Shown piece by piece: positions 1 to 12,487 of a stretch of 64,000 nt of DNA. The stretch lies in assembly GCA_030407315.1 (NCBI GenBank), contig JALQPE010000343.1:1-64000 (forward strand). Reading direction: 5' to 3'. The position numbers and the translations under genes are program-made. Every line of letters begins with the position of its first letter. Positions within the stretch are counted from its first letter, which is position 1. This DNA is from Asparagopsis taxiformis (taxonomy: Eukaryota; Rhodophyta; Florideophyceae; Bonnemaisoniales; Bonnemaisoniaceae). The notes under the pieces were generated by a model. That model saw only the letters and a list, made by a program, of their open reading frames with translations. It did not search any database and had not been told where the DNA came from.

Positions 1-19
1 GTACCCTCGGTAAGTCTCT

Positions 20-1976
20 TTGAGAGAAATTTCCTTCACAATCATCTTCACGATGCCTCGTAACCCTACAACGGGACCCTCTAGTGAGGACATAGCGCCT
101 GCCAGCGACTTATCCGATTCGGATCTGATCGCCGAAGAAGGCGTGGTGATTAACACCCTGCAAAGACGGGCTGGACCGAATCTTCAACGAACGGTTGGAA
201 GAATTCACGGCTGAATTCAGCACCGTCGTCGAGAAGACTGTTCAAGACCGCAGGGCGGAAATCGTGGACACTACGGTCGAAACCGTCATGGAACTGGTCG
301 ATCGGAAGCTGATGGCCGCCAGCGAGAAGCCACCAAGATCGGAACGCCGAGTTCCTAGCGGAAACTGGAATCAGGTCAAAGCCGAAATCGCTAAACCGCG
401 TATCCCTTTTGGAAAACTCGTCTGGAGGAGCTTTCGATTCACGGCTTTAATGCCAGCATTAGGACAACAGGAGTTTCCTGCTCGCCGCATCCGATCGGCT
501 GACTTCCCTGACCCTACATCCGGTAGGGAGGAAGAAGAAGATCCCCGATTGGATCAAGTCGCAGAAGCAACCCGACATCTGTCCGACCGTGTCGACGCCC
601 TCGCCGAATCACTATCCCAAACAGGGAATATCTCTCGCACGAGACAGCACACTCGTGCCACCGGATCTGCACCGGAAAAACCCCTCGTGGGACGATGAAG
701 AAGGACCTCTTGAGGAAGGCTTAGTGCCCTTGAAGCCCGCGAACCCGCGTTCGACCTAGTGGTCTCCTATCGGTACTACCGACTCAAGAACAAGTCCCTA
801 ACGACCGACACCCCAATGGGTAAATCAAGAAGCTTGTATAAGCTAACGGAGAAGATCCGTAATTTCAACGCTTCATTCACGCCGTTCGATGGTACGGAAC
901 CCATCGATATCCTCCGGTTCCTCGCGGAATTTCAAGATGCATGTGATTCATGCGGAGTCTCGGAGGGAGAAGCTACAAGTTACTCAAGTATTTCCTATGG
1001 AAGGAGAACCTCAAAGGTTTATCGCCGCCGAGGCGCGAAAGCGCAAGCTTCTCAACCATCTGCATCAGCAGATCACTTGGCCTCAAGCCGTTAACGCCCT
1101 TCTGGCTCGCTACGCGACGGACAATGTCCTAGCGGACGCTTATGACGCGGTAACGCGTATACGGCAAGGGCCGGATGAAGATGAAGCTGCATACGCAGAC
1201 AGACTGCAGGACGCTGCCTCCTGTGTGCGAACGTCTTCTCGGAAAGAGACTTGGTCAACTATTACCTCAAGGGCCTACGCCCAGAGGTTAAACACACCGT
1301 CAAGGTTACAATCGGCCGCAGTGGCGGAGAAGATTTTCTCGCTGTCCGTAACCTTGCTAAAGGACTCGGGGACTCTCTAAGAGCTTCGCTACCCGCCAAG
1401 CCGAAGGCTTACCCTACCCGGGAAATTGCCGAACGCAAACGCAAAGCGTTGCTCGCTACCCTACCCGGAGAACCGTCCGTGATACCGCGGACCCCGCCGC
1501 CGACCTTACCTTCCCTACCGGGAACCCAATGGGCGCGCCAATGCAGGCCCCTACCCTAACGGGAGAACATCTTAAACTCGCTGAGAGTATGATCCCCGAA
1601 GGGGCTGTTACTTGGAGATGCTCTGGCTGTCGCCAACCAGGGCACGTGTTGTACACTTGCCCTTACCTACCACCCTCAGTGGGAACTTACTTCGCCTTTG
1701 CGAACTACGCTTACCAGCAAGAACCGGAACAGGTTATGCGCCGCCAACAGCGCCAGTCCAATCGGTTCAACCGGAAAAAGGGATTACCCTAAAGCCGTGC
1801 TCCAACGGTCAAACCCTCCAACACGCATGGTTGCGTTCGCCGATGACGAAAATCATCCCAAATTGGGCCCTCTGAGGCGAGACGTTTTAGAACGTAACGG
1901 ATCTTCCGTAACGGCTCAAGACGTTGCCGACGCCTTGGAAACCTCCGACGACTCCGAAACGTCGTCGGAAAACTAA
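20..1976 (+). pseudogene. gag: Gag pseudogene of family A Ty3 element
   Basis: Gag coats the retroelement RNA. The coding trace runs through several frames: an N-terminal region (20-698), a capsid-like segment with a FxPFDGTEPIDILRFLAEF run (about 870-950), DEDEAAYADRL (about 1180-1205), and LVNYYLKGLRPEVKHTV (about 1250-1300). The same blocks are found in order in the family B Gag (SGRNPITLLGFLAQ, DENQYADRL, VHHYVRGLLPSTR). A CCHC zinc knuckle, CSGCRQPGHVLYTC (CX2CX4HX4C), lies at about 1618-1660. The frame is broken at least five times, so no functional Gag is made. Confidence 0.8.
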
Positions 1977-2195
1977 TGACGGGGAGTGAGGTGTCGCACT
2001 CCCGTCAGGAGGTGGAGCGATTACGCTACTCGGTGGACATCTCACACCACCTCCACAGGAAAAGGCTGCAACTCCCTCTAGGGACCAAAGTCTTTCCCAG
2101 ACACCAACCCTTCGGGTTCCCCCACAGGGACTCGAACCTCAAGGCCGAAAGCCTCATGCCTGCTTAAGGCCGCCCATTACGTAGTAATGGGTTCC

Positions 2196-2660
2196 ATCGG
2201 ACTCGATCCGTCATTCTCACGCCTATGCGTATGGTAATGGACACCGGGTCCGGACCATCGGTCATCCATGAAAGGAGCTTACCCCACAATTGGGAACAAT
2301 TCCAAGTCCCTACGGGGAAAGTTCCGCAACTGGCCGATGCTAACGGCAATCCTCTTCGGATAAAGGCAAGATAAACTGTCTTACAGTTAGGCCACAAGTC
2401 CTTTGAGGAAGAATTCTTCGTCGCGCCTAAGTTGGCCGTACCCCTCATCTTGGGAACTGGGGCAATGAATACCCACGTAGACGCAATTAGGTGCCGGGCC
2501 CAACGAATTGATATTCACGACGGCGGGTCGATAGCTATCCTAGTGATGTCGCCTACGCGTAAAACATCCCCCACCCTTTCGTGCTACGTGGATGCCTCGC
2601 GACCCCCTAATGGGATTAACTTAGACCGCCAGCCTCATGGCATTCGATTGTCACAAATGT
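2196..2660 (+). pseudogene. Retropepsin-like aspartic protease region of family A pol
   Basis: The active-site motif DTGSG is at 2240-2254, inside MVMDTGSGPSVIHERSLLPHNW-like sequence. The second conserved segment, LILGTGAMNTHVDAIRCRAQ, is at 2445-2505 but in another frame. The aligned family B protease reads VIMGTSFMSKHVDAIRC. The two halves are separated by a frameshift near 2370-2430. In an active element this protease would cut Gag-Pol. Confidence 0.7.
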
Positions 2661-4595
2661 GATGTTCCTCCGCGGAGTCAAGTAACAACTACTGTTGTAT
2701 GTGCCGGTGGCGGCTTGAGTATACTCACACCGAGAGATCGGATCCTTCACCGACATCGTGTCTCTATCCCGAATGGGGTTGCGGAAGTCATCCCGCGACA
2801 GGAATTCCTGACTATATTAACTAACTTCGGTACATCCGACAAGTACCTCCCAAAGGGGACAATTATAGGCTATGCCCTTCGGGCACCCGAACGGCCAATG
2901 CGCCCCATGGCTCTCAGCCGTTCTACCCCTTCCTCCCAAGAGGCCTCCACTATGGTGACTACTCTCCCTCAGGAGCAAGAGGCCGAGGCCACACCACCAT
3001 CAAGTTGGAAGCAAGAAGTCTCTCTAGACCACCTTGGTCAAATCCCGTTGAGGGAACGCATCCTTAGCATGCTATCTCGACACGAGTCTATGTGGGATGG
3101 ATCCCTAGGGGACATCCGCGCTACGGAACACCGAATCGATATTATCGAAGGAAGTAAGCCTCGACGGCAACAACCCTACCGGATGGGACCCGCTCGTCGA
3201 GAGATTGCCCGTAAGGAAATAACCAGCATGCTGGAAAAAGGAGTGATCGAACCGTCGACCTCCGAATGGGCTAGCCCAGTGGTTCTGTCCCGAAGAAGGA
3301 TGGTAAATTACGCTTTTGCGTCGACTATAGGGGTCTTAACGACATCACTGTCAATGATGTGTACCCCCTTCCACGAATGGATGATTGTATTGACTCCCTC
3401 GGAGATGCTCAGGTATTCACCACATTGGATTGTAACTTACAATTGAGTCAATTCTGGCTACTGGCAGATCCCTTTTGCACAGGACGACCGTGACAAAACG
3501 GCATTCACCTCCCACTTGGGGACATATCGCTTTAAGCGTTTGCCTTTTGGCTTGAAGAATGCACCGGCAACGTTTCAGCGTGCCATCGACATTATTCTTA
3601 GCAGCGTTCGCTGGCAGACCTGTCTGATTTACTTAGACGATGTGATCGTATTCTCTCGGGACGAGGCCGAACATCTCCACCATGTGGACCAAGTACTCTC
3701 CCTCCTACGGGAAGCAGGTGTCACCCTGAAGTTGACAAAGTGTCATTTCTTCGAGAAGAAGGTTGACTACCTTGGACATGTCGTGATGCCAGGAAAGCTA
3801 GCTGTTGCACAGAACGCCACTTCGGCTATCGCTGACGCGATCTTTCCGCAAACGCCTACGCAAATGCGATCCTTCCTCGGAAGCTGTGGCGTCTTCCGAC
3901 GATTCATCAAAGGGTATGCCGCAATTGCGCACCCCTGGAACGAAATGCTGACCAAAGAAAGCCTCCCTAAATTTGGGAAAGAACCTCCTACCGAGGAACA
4001 ACAGCACGCGTTCAAAGCACTCAAGGAGGCTATGACCAAGCCGCCGATACTGGCTCTACCCAAGTTGGGTCATCCCTACACCATGGATACGGACGCTTCC
4101 GCGTACCAAATAGGATGTGCTCTGCTTCAGCAGCAAGGGGAAGAGAACGATTTCAAGCCAATTGGCTATTGGTCGCGTACGCTGACTAAACCTGAAAGAG
4201 GATACTCCCCTACGGAGCGCGAGTGCTTAGCCTTCGTATGGGCTGTAACTATTCTACGTCCATACTTGGAACAAACAAAGTTTGTAGTCCGGACGGACCA
4301 TAACGCGCTGCGTTGGCTAATGAATATCAACGACCCTTCAGGGAGACTATGCCGCTGGCGCCTCCGACTTGCGGAATTCGATTATCAAATCATCTACCGT
4401 CCCGGTCGGGTTCACCAACTACCGGACGCCCTTTCGCGTGTTGAAACTAACGGCGAGACGCCTGTCATCATCGATGATGAAATACCAACTCTGTTGGCCA
4501 CACATGCACCGCAAGGTGAAACATCCTTTGATGACGACAGATGCATGGTTCTACGACCTTTCTCTAGCAAGAGACCACGCCGAGGGGGCGCCTAA
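2637..4595 (+). pseudogene. pol: Reverse transcriptase and RNase H of family A pol
   Basis: The RT begins with a Ty3-type linker ending in MLEKGVIEPSTSEWASPVVL (about 3225-3290). The palm contains FGLKNAPATFQRAIDII and the catalytic YLDD box at 3630-3641. RNase H follows with MDTDASAYQIGCALLQQQ (about 4083-4135), FVVRTDHNALRWLM, and CRWRLRLAEFDYQI. Frameshifts lie near 3295 (after VVL, in the block reading VPKKDG in family B) and near 3435, where about 15 extra bases interrupt the segment that reads GYWQVP in family B. From 3516 to 4595 the frame is open for 359 codons. It ends in a +1 frame change into the integrase. Confidence 0.85.
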
Positions 4596-6300
4596 TCGCA
4601 ACGGTACCCCCGTCTTAACAACCCATCCGCAAACGGAAAACTACTGCCCGATAACTCTCCAAGAGTGGCTCGAAGAGCAACGAACAGACGACTTCTGTCA
4701 ACAGGCTCTAGCCTCTCAGAAGTCTGACTCGCTCTTCTTCGAAGATGAAGACGGTGTCCTTTGTAGGAAGTCCAAATTGGACGGGTCATCCCAGATTGTG
4801 GTACCCAAAGCCTTACGGCAACGTCTATTGACGATGTGCCACCACGGCATCTTGGCAGGACATCCTGGTCAGAACCGCATGTACGACACGATGCGTCTAT
4901 CTTATTATTGGCCTGCAATTGCTGCGGACATAACCGGAACGGTTGAACGCTGTTCAGCGTGCGCGAGAAACCGATTACGGTTGCGCAAACATGCGAGTAC
5001 CCTTCAGCTGTTCCCAGCTACCAGACCATTGGATGACGTTGCAATTGACCTCCTCGGTCCTCTACCTCGTACCAAGAAGGGTAACGTGCACCTACTGGTG
5101 ATTTCATGTCGCTTCTCCAAGCTCACCCAAGTGGTTTCGCTGCGAAGCATCACGGCTTACCATGTGGCAGTAGCCTTTTGTACACATTGGATGGTTAAGT
5201 ATGGTCCCCCACGGACATTATTATCCGATAACGGTCCGCAGTTTGCGTCGAAGTTCTTCCAGGCCGTCTGCCTCCAGTTAGGAACGAAGAACGTCTTCAC
5301 GACGGCTTACCATCCCCAGACAAATGGGCAAGTCGAACGGTATAACCGTACTCTATTGAGCATGCTACGTAATTACGTCAATGATAACCAGGACGACTGG
5401 GATGTCTACGCATCAGCGTTAACCTATGCGTACAATACGCACGTGCATCGCACAACGGGAACTACACCCTTCGACCTCATCCTAAGCCGACCTCCACCGC
5501 CATATGCGACACACCATTCGGTGAAAAGGAGGGCAACGCCGGACGCGTTCACGAAGCAAGACTTCTTACGCCGTATTACGGACACCATCGAGCTGGCAGG
5601 TAAACGCCTCCACAGCGCGCAAGCACGCTACAAGCGTAACTTCGACCGGTCGATCCGGAAGTCTAAACGACTCATCACGACTGATGATTATGTCTACCTG
5701 GATAACCCAGAAGTCCGTGAACGGAACAAGCTAACTCCAATAGCTCAAGGTCCCTACAGGGTTGTCCGTGCCGGACGGCGAACGGTTTACATCGACCGCG
5801 AGGGTATCACCGAAAAGGTTAGTCTCGATAGAGTTGCACTCGCTCCGCGACCAACCGAGGAACCAACCTTTCCACCTAGGCCACAGTCTGCTAACGCACA
5901 AGCGTCACCATCAGGTGCAGATGCCCTCGCGCCAAATACACAATCACGCCAACCGACTGGCGACGGCCAACAGAACGCACAAAGCGAATCACTTCCGCCA
6001 ACTCCTAATCAGGAATACCCCTTCAGGGATCAACCATCGTCCCCACGACGACCTACAAGTAGGATAACACCGGGAAGTAGTGGTTTGGCACAAACCACCC
6101 TTCAGGAGGGGGCCCCCGACGCAGTGCGCGTAAGCAAAAATTTTGCAACTCCCTCTCGGGATGAACCTTGTAGTCTTTCACCCTTCGGTAACTCACCCAC
6201 AATTGGGAACGACGCACACGACCCAAGTCGTTTACCCACTCAGCCGGTAACTACCAACCGCAATCGCACAATTGCGAAGAAGTCAACAAAGACGCCATGA
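4369..6300 (+). pseudogene. Integrase and C-terminal tail of family A pol
   Basis: The integrase inserts the element cDNA into the genome. The N-terminal zinc site is HHGILAGHPGQ...CSACARNR (about 4843-4975). The DDE core has D in AIDLLGPLPRTKKG (about 5040), D in LLSDNGPQFASKFF (about 5220) and E in NGQVERYNRTLL (about 5320). The typical Ty3 segment AYNTHVHRTTGTTPFDLI follows. The last 200 codons are rich in P, T and Q and show no domain. The frame is open, but it must be entered by frameshift from the RNase H frame, and the chromodomain lies beyond its stop. The core looks undamaged. Confidence 0.85.
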
Positions 6301-6369
6301 CAACTCTGCCGATGCAGACCAAGACCAAGACGTCAACCCAGACCGGGCTCTACATCGCACAAGCGAACG

Positions 6370-6975
6370 TTGCGACAAGACACGACAAATGTCGACGCTG
6401 CTGAAGCGGCCCGAAGACGTTCAAACCGCACAATTGCGACGAGAGGACAACCATACAGGTCACGCGTACAGACGCCGAGTTCTCCACAACGAGATGCGAA
6501 CCCTCCATCGGGAGCCGAACTTCGCATAGCGAACCAAGCAAGTCAAGCACCCGCCCATTTGGCAAAACCCAAACCGGGTCGACACACTCGCTCAAGCGCG
6601 AAGAAAAAGATAGCCACGGCAAACCCCGTAAGGTCTTTGGAAACCACCCCCAATGGGGAACCAGAGAAAGCGCCACAGGGCACGCAGCCGAACTCGGAAC
6701 GAGTAGCTCTCCCTGAAGGGACGAAGGAAACCCCAGAGGGAAGTAGCGACGCCGAACGCGCAACCTCAGAAGAGGAATATCCCATCGATGATCTCATCGA
6801 TTACGTCACTGACGACGATGGGGAACAATGGTTCCTTGTGAAATGGTATGGCTAGCCATGATGGCTACCGGAAGCCGACATGGACGCAACGTGCGAACGT
6901 CCCCCTGAATGGGCATCAAGGTACTTCCGTCGAAGACAACACCGCGAAGGTGACCGGCAACCACGCCGAGCGCGC
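6370..6975 (+). pseudogene. Chromodomain remnant at the end of family A pol
   Basis: After a low-complexity basic stretch, the sequence EEYPIDDLIDYVTDDDGEQW then FLVKWYG appears (about 6773-6855). This matches the start of the chromodomain in the family B element (YVVDDLLNHRVNDDGTLGFLVKW). A stop and frame change follow at 6856, and the rest continues in another frame as GYRKPTWTQRANV. Chromodomains of this class bind histone marks and steer integration. This one is broken. Confidence 0.7.
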
Positions 6976-7307
6976 ACGCGCAAACCCAAGAGAGGGAAGA
7001 AGTTGCGTAACCCCACAGGGATAAGAACCTAACAAGGTACCCACTGGGTGGAGCTACCAAACCTCGGAAGGTCAAGCCAAAAAGGGCGCACTTTATCACC
7101 GCCAACCGGAGCCAGTGTGGAAATTAAGATTTTTCGAAAATGAAATTTGGCCAAAAGGGGTTCAACAAACAAGTTCGCACGTCATCGTGATGATGCATCT
7201 TTAATGTACCTCAGAGGTGCCTCAGGACTACCTGATGAACAATGGCGCAACGCAAAAGCGTGTTCAAACTACCGTTAGAGGTTATTCCCAAAGGCAATTG
7301 CCAGTCC
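6976..7307. other. Untranslated spacer between pol and the antisense ORF
   Basis: No frame of note. The sequence turns AT-richer at 7110-7200. Pol transcription from the left and the antisense ORF from the right would converge here. Confidence 0.5.
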
Positions 7308-10300
7308 TTAGCGACGATAATGGCTAGAAGGCCGAGGCCGATGAGAGGCAGACGGTGCCGTAGGGGCAGGAGCGCGTACATTCGTCGAAGGACGAGGATG
7401 GCGGGGTGCAACCCTTGCGAAGGTAGGATTACGACGCAAACCGCGTTGCGGAACTGCACTAGAACCCCGACGACGGGCAGGCACAGGGCCATGCGAAGAC
7501 GCAACCGCAGAGGCGGATAACCCAACTGCGGGGATGGACGCTGGAGGCGGAGAAACATCTGGCGACTCAGGCGACCCTAGCCGGGCATCAAGACGCGCAA
7601 GTAAAGGATTACTAGCATCCGCAGCACCCACGGGGGAATGAAGTCGAGTACGCACGTTGCGTTCGGGAAAACCCTCATCGGGAGACCTAGCGCGACGACG
7701 CGAGTAACCAGGCTGAACTGCCTCCTCGCCACCCTCTTCGGGAATAACTGCTTGCTGCAGTAGACGCCGGGCGTCCTCCAACTCACCTTCTAATTCCCCG
7801 ATCCGGGTTCGCAATTCTGCTGCCTCCAGGCGTGCGGCCTCAACCTCCCTATCCGCTGTGCGGCGACGCTCTCGGGCGATGTTACGCTGTTCGCGTCCTT
7901 GCTTATAGCGAGCAGCTAACGTGATGCACGACAATGCAAGTCCATCCAACGCGGATCTTACGATGTAACGCCCATTGGCAGAGGCAAAAATGGAAGCCAC
8001 CGTACCATCCCCGAGATCATCGGCCAACCGCCGCACATGCGGAATCGACAGCAACTCGCGACTCGACAATTCCCCACGTAGGATATCCACAGCAGGAGGC
8101 TGACGCGTGACTACATCATCACCGGTTACGGATGGCTCAGAGCCTTAGTCGGATGTTAGAAGCGCCTCCATGGCAGGACCCACTTGGGATGAAGGAGCAG
8201 CTGTAGGCTGAGGGGTTGGCGCGGTTGGCGCGACGGTCATCGGGACCTGACTTTCGTACAAGTCATCAGCACCACTGGGTGGTAAGGAAGCAACAGGAGC
8301 GAAGCTCCGTCCTGCGTAAGGCGAACGCCCAGCTGGGCCTCCCGCCTCGGCGGCAGTCCACCACGGACGCGGCACAAATGCCTCGCCAACAGGCTGATAT
8401 TTGTAAGAATCGGGATGACCGTCGGAATAATTGTCAGGCTCCACGCCGTAATACCCATCTTCGGTGAACTCACCATCTCTGCGATAAGGCGGCAGCTCGG
8501 CGACCGTACCATCTCGATGGTTTAACACGTTAATACGTAACGCCCTACCGGCAAGTCAACAGTCCTGTAGATAACCACCTTCTCCGGTGCCACTCCCGTG
8601 ATGTTGGTACTGACCAATTCCTGCGGATAATCATCACCCCCAAGGGCCACCTTCAGCAACCGACGCACTACCGAACCAGGTAACTCCCGACTATAGGGGA
8701 CCACGTCCGACACCGGAACCTTCGGGATATCGTACCAAGTACTGCTCACCCTATTGAGGAGTTCCTCCGCCATCACCGGCACAAAGCCCCGCGTCTCGGC
8801 GGTACGAGCCAACTCGATCCCTATAAGGATATCCCTCTCCAACTCGAGGTACGATCGGAACCTGTCCATCCGCCATTCGGGCGCGTCGCGAAGAGCGGAA
8901 TTGTGGAAGTACACCAGCGACGGAGGGTCGGCAACGGGCAAACACATCGGTGGAGATGACTGGCCTTCCCAAGTGGGATCATCCCATAGCGGGTCCAAAG
9001 CTTCCCTAGCTACCTTCATGGGTCTAGTAGCCGGCTCAGCAGAGCTACCATGACGGTGCGCGAACACGCGATAATCATTCGCCGTCACCTGACGCTCCAT
9101 CCTTCGGGAAGTAACCCTAGCGTGCAAACGCATATGATGCTCATAGCTACCCGTATCGGGACGTGGAGGGTACGCAAACCAGCGTGACCGAACCATCGGT
9201 AGATCCGCTACGGAGCCTTGGTACGATCCCTCTTGGAACAAGCGACGATTCATACGTTCGACGTAAAGCGCATCTCCGGGATGGAGCAGGAAAGTCCTGT
9301 CGCTACATAGCGTATGGGGGACACGGAAGTGACGCATAGGGCGACTCGAGGGGAGACGGGCGTAAGCCGACCAACATTCGTTTTGAACCTGATGGTTTTG
9401 ACCCCGGAGGGAGCTCATGAGAAGCATATCGCGACGTAACTCGCTTCTCGGGCGATCCGTAAAGTCCCTACGAGGGAGTCGCGCAAACGGGTAGTGTTCC
9501 CAAGGAGCGGCGAGCTCACGCCTGAAAGGCAAGGCTTGCGAGTCGAATACCACCAGTTCATCAGCATTGGCTGGGTAGAATTCTCCCATGGAGCGCCAAT
9601 TGGCAGTCGGCTTAGGTGCCCGAGGGGGAGTGTCGTGTGACGAACAGCTGGTGCTGGGGCAGACGCAACCGCGTAAGGGTCAACTAGGGCGGTGCCCGAC
9701 GGTCTTACGCCTACAGAGGCATCGGCGGCAGCCGCACCAGACCCACTTCGGGTAACTCTGCCAGTAGAGGCATATGGGTCTATGACCTTCTCGACAGGTT
9801 GAGCATTAGCCTTTTCGGCTGCTGCCTTCTCGGCTTCTGCTCGAGCAGCCTCGCGGCGCAATTCTTCTTCCCTACGCTTTCGAGCGTCCGCCAGTATCTG
9901 TTGGTTGCGGCGACCATAGTCCTCATAGGGATTCGCTGAAGCGTCATGACCGGAAGAGGTACGAGCCATCGGGGCGGAAGGACGAGAAGTAATCGGACGC
10001 GAACTTGGCGAAGGCCTGACGTTCGGTTGCCTTGTTGGCCTGGGCGTAGCGCCTCCCTCGGCGACGACTTCTATCACCCCCTCGGTGTCGGCCGGCATAG
10101 CTCCCTTGGGGACGGGCCGGCGGCCTTCGATGACTCACCTTCGCGTGACGGCGGATTAACCGATGACGGTTTTACACTAGCCACTGGGGTGGAAGGCTTC
10201 GGGAAGCAGGCGATTCAGCCGGAACAGAGTCGCGCTCTTGTGCGCTTGCCCTGGTAGGGGGGACCGTCTCTTCGGAACGTGCTTGTATGTTCACAACCTT

Positions 10301-10675
10301 GCCAGCAGGCGACGCTGGATCAGCGGTGCCTTTGGCGGCAGTCGAACGCGTTCGCGTTTGCGATTGAGCCGCGGTCGCTGACGGCGCGCGTGGCACGGAA
10401 GTCGACGAAGACTTAGCCGGTGTCGGCGGAACCCCGGTGCGGGAGGAGGAAGCTTGGTGGCGAGTTGTGGGACGGCGAACGCTGGAGCGTGTGGTAGGAC
10501 GGTTGGGCGAACCCATATTGTCTCCTTCCTCTTCAGAGGATTCGAATTGAATCGGAGCACGAGGGGTCATCCTAAGAGCCAGTAGAGGCGTTGACGGACG
10601 TTGATAAGAACCCTGAAGCGGGACGAATAAGTGGCCTATTGGCTTAAGTCTCCGGGAGGGAGCTGCGCTATTCAA
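7308..10675 (-). pseudogene. Antisense ORF (aORF) of family A Ty3 element, broken
   Basis: This reading trace lies between pol and the 3' LTR on the strand opposite to gag-pol. It is in five pieces (10675-10172, 10098-9415, 9589-8522, 8528-8145, 8090-7308) separated by frameshifts and one in-frame stop. The product is S/P/R/A-rich at the N terminus. The middle has LHPGDALYVERMNRRLF and TANDYRVFAH, which match DAIYVDRMDAFLW and NADDYRVSHA in the 742-residue aORF of the family B element at 36162-38390. A coiled-coil-like, E/R/A-rich stretch lies at 7720-7900. I recognise no known domain. The conserved position, strand and sequence in two families argue that it once encoded a protein. Confidence 0.7.
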
Positions 10676-11054
10676 CCCAGGAAGGGGGATCGCGAGGCAA
10701 TGGGCCGAAACGGCGAATGCAAGCCTCGAATTGGCACCGCTCGTGCGATCACGCGGCTAATTATCTAGCAGATGGACGCAAAAACCCTTTGAGGGATGAT
10801 GGAAAGGACGCGAATGCGTGGACGCAGTTGGACACCGAAGGGGTGAATACGCTGTGCTGCGTTAGGATGATGAGGAACCTGAAACAGGTATTGATTCCAA
10901 TAGGAAACGGTCGGGCGGAACTCGGGAAGAGTCGGATGGACAACACATTTAGTGTGCACGCGCCGCGCGCGGGAAATTTTGAATTGCACAATGCAACGGC
11001 CACAGCCAAAAATTGTAATTTTTATTTGATCAAATTTTGTCGGGACGACAAATC

Positions 11055-11070
11055 TCTCAGGAGGGGGCCA
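11055..11070 (+). promoter_or_regulatory. Polypurine tract of family A element
   Basis: TCTCAGGAGGGGGCCA lies directly before the TG of the LTR, which is where the plus-strand primer of a retroelement is expected. Confidence 0.65.
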
Positions 11071-11755
11071 TGTCGTACCGCCTGGCGGTCCTCGCTGATC
11101 GAGCCGTGTCGTTTCCCTATTGGGTACCCACTTACGGGATGTGCCAATCAGAAGGCACCAGCCAACTGGCGTGTTTCCTATACTTAGGACAAGCTAAGGC
11201 TGACAAATAACCCCACCCGGGCCTATCGGCCCCGGCCATGACCCCACAAGGGGCAAATTTCTAACTTAGGCTGATCAGCCATACATTACAATGTAAGCCT
11301 ATTGGCAATGACCTCGCGGGTAGGCGAGCGCCAGTAATTGGGTTCTGATTGGTCACTAACTGGAAATTTATTCCTAACCACTAACCCTAGCTTACAGTAG
11401 ACTTAGTATAAAACTGCCACTGGAATAGCCAGTAGGCACGGTTTCTAGAGTAACGTAAACTCAAGTGGAATTACGACCCATTGGAACAGTGTTCGCATAC
11501 CTATTGTTCAACCCCTCTCCGGGAAAACCTTAGGGTTAGCCAACAGCTCGACGGATTACGTCACTCGCTCTATCCATACGCCTCTCGCGTGAGCACCCCT
11601 TTGTCGCACAACCCCCTCCGGGTAACGACACCTTCTCTCTTACGAGATTACCCGCTGGGTACCTATAAGGTTCATCTGCTCTACCACTTCCTCTACCGAG
11701 GCTCGGGACACCTGTCGGGTGGTTTGCCGCTCTAGCGGATTTTCTACCTGCTACA
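11071..11755 (+). repeat. 3' LTR, family A (685 bp)
   Basis: It begins TGTCGTACCGCC and ends CTACCTGCTACA (TG...CA). Near-identical copies lie as solo LTRs at 34249-34934 (-) and 25337-26021 (-), and a diverged subfamily copy lies at 35436-36093 (+). Those three have 5-bp target-site duplications, which fixes the LTR ends used here. Confidence 0.9.
11407..11413 (+). promoter_or_regulatory. TATA box in family A LTR
   Basis: TATAAAA inside the LTR. The same site is kept in the solo copy near 35753 (TATAAAA). It is the likely core promoter of the element, so transcription would start about 30 bases downstream. Confidence 0.5.
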
Positions 11756-12004
11756 GCTCGCACGCAAAAAGGGAAATATTTGGGAAAAAGACTTTCGTCA
11801 TAAAAAACCCAAAAAGGGGAAATAAAGGGAAATTCGTAGGATTCGCTACACGTAGCGCCGGGCTCGTAGTTGCACGCGTTCGTGCAGGCGCACCGTGACA
11901 CGTAATCGACTTGCTACACGTACGCTCGCTTACTAACTCAGCGCGGATGCACGCGGACTCATCTCGTCGATATCGCTTCAACCCGTGTTCGCGTTAGCGG
12001 CATA

Positions 12005-12390
12005 AATTGCACCACAGAAGGCCCTGAGTCCGACGCCGCTGCGTCAACGCCACGCGGGGCATCAGTCTTGGCAGCCTCGAAAGGTGGAACAGGCGCCTCG
12101 GGCGAGACGACGAGGCTACGGCCTACGACGTGACGGCTTGAATCGCCCCAACGGACGGGTCGGGCGCGACGGACGCTTCCGTCACTGGCGGCGCACCGGC
12201 CCTGGTGAGGGAGGGAGCGCCCTGTGAAGGGTTCCTCGCTCTACCTCCAGCAGAGCCGGCGGGCCGCGGAGTGTTGGTGTCGTTATAGTGCGTATTAACC
12301 ATCGTGGTTATCTCGTACGCAACAGAAAAGATAAGTGCAACGAGCACGAATACGAAATCCACGCGGGCAAAACGAAACAAGAGAGCGAAG
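12005..12390 (-). pseudogene. aORF N-terminal fragment (family B)
   Basis: TNTPRPAGSAGGRARNPSQG and the following residues match the start of the intact aORF at 36162 (ANTPRPAGSAGGGARNPSQG). After a stop at 12123 the similarity goes on as AVASSSRP and ASDSG blocks. The leader upstream (12400-12480) also matches the leader of the 36162 ORF. Confidence 0.65.
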
Positions 12391-12487
12391 GACGCGGAGG
12401 CAACCAGGAGTACCCAGCGGGGAAAAAGAATGCAAAAGGAAGAGGCTGCGAGCCAACGGGACGGCGAGCGAGTGAAGCGAAAATTCT

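Larger units (their letters stand above)
1..11755 (+). mobile_element. Ty3/gypsy chromovirus, family A, 5' end outside window
   Basis: The order is gag, protease, RT, RNase H, integrase, chromodomain, then an opposite-strand ORF region, a polypurine tract and a 3' LTR. The 5' LTR lies before base 1, so target-site duplication and LTR divergence cannot be read. Gag and pol carry many frameshifts and stops, so this copy is dead. Integrase ahead of a chromodomain places it with the Ty3 chromoviruses. The family B element at 33555-48558 has the same plan and homologous proteins but a different LTR. Confidence 0.9.
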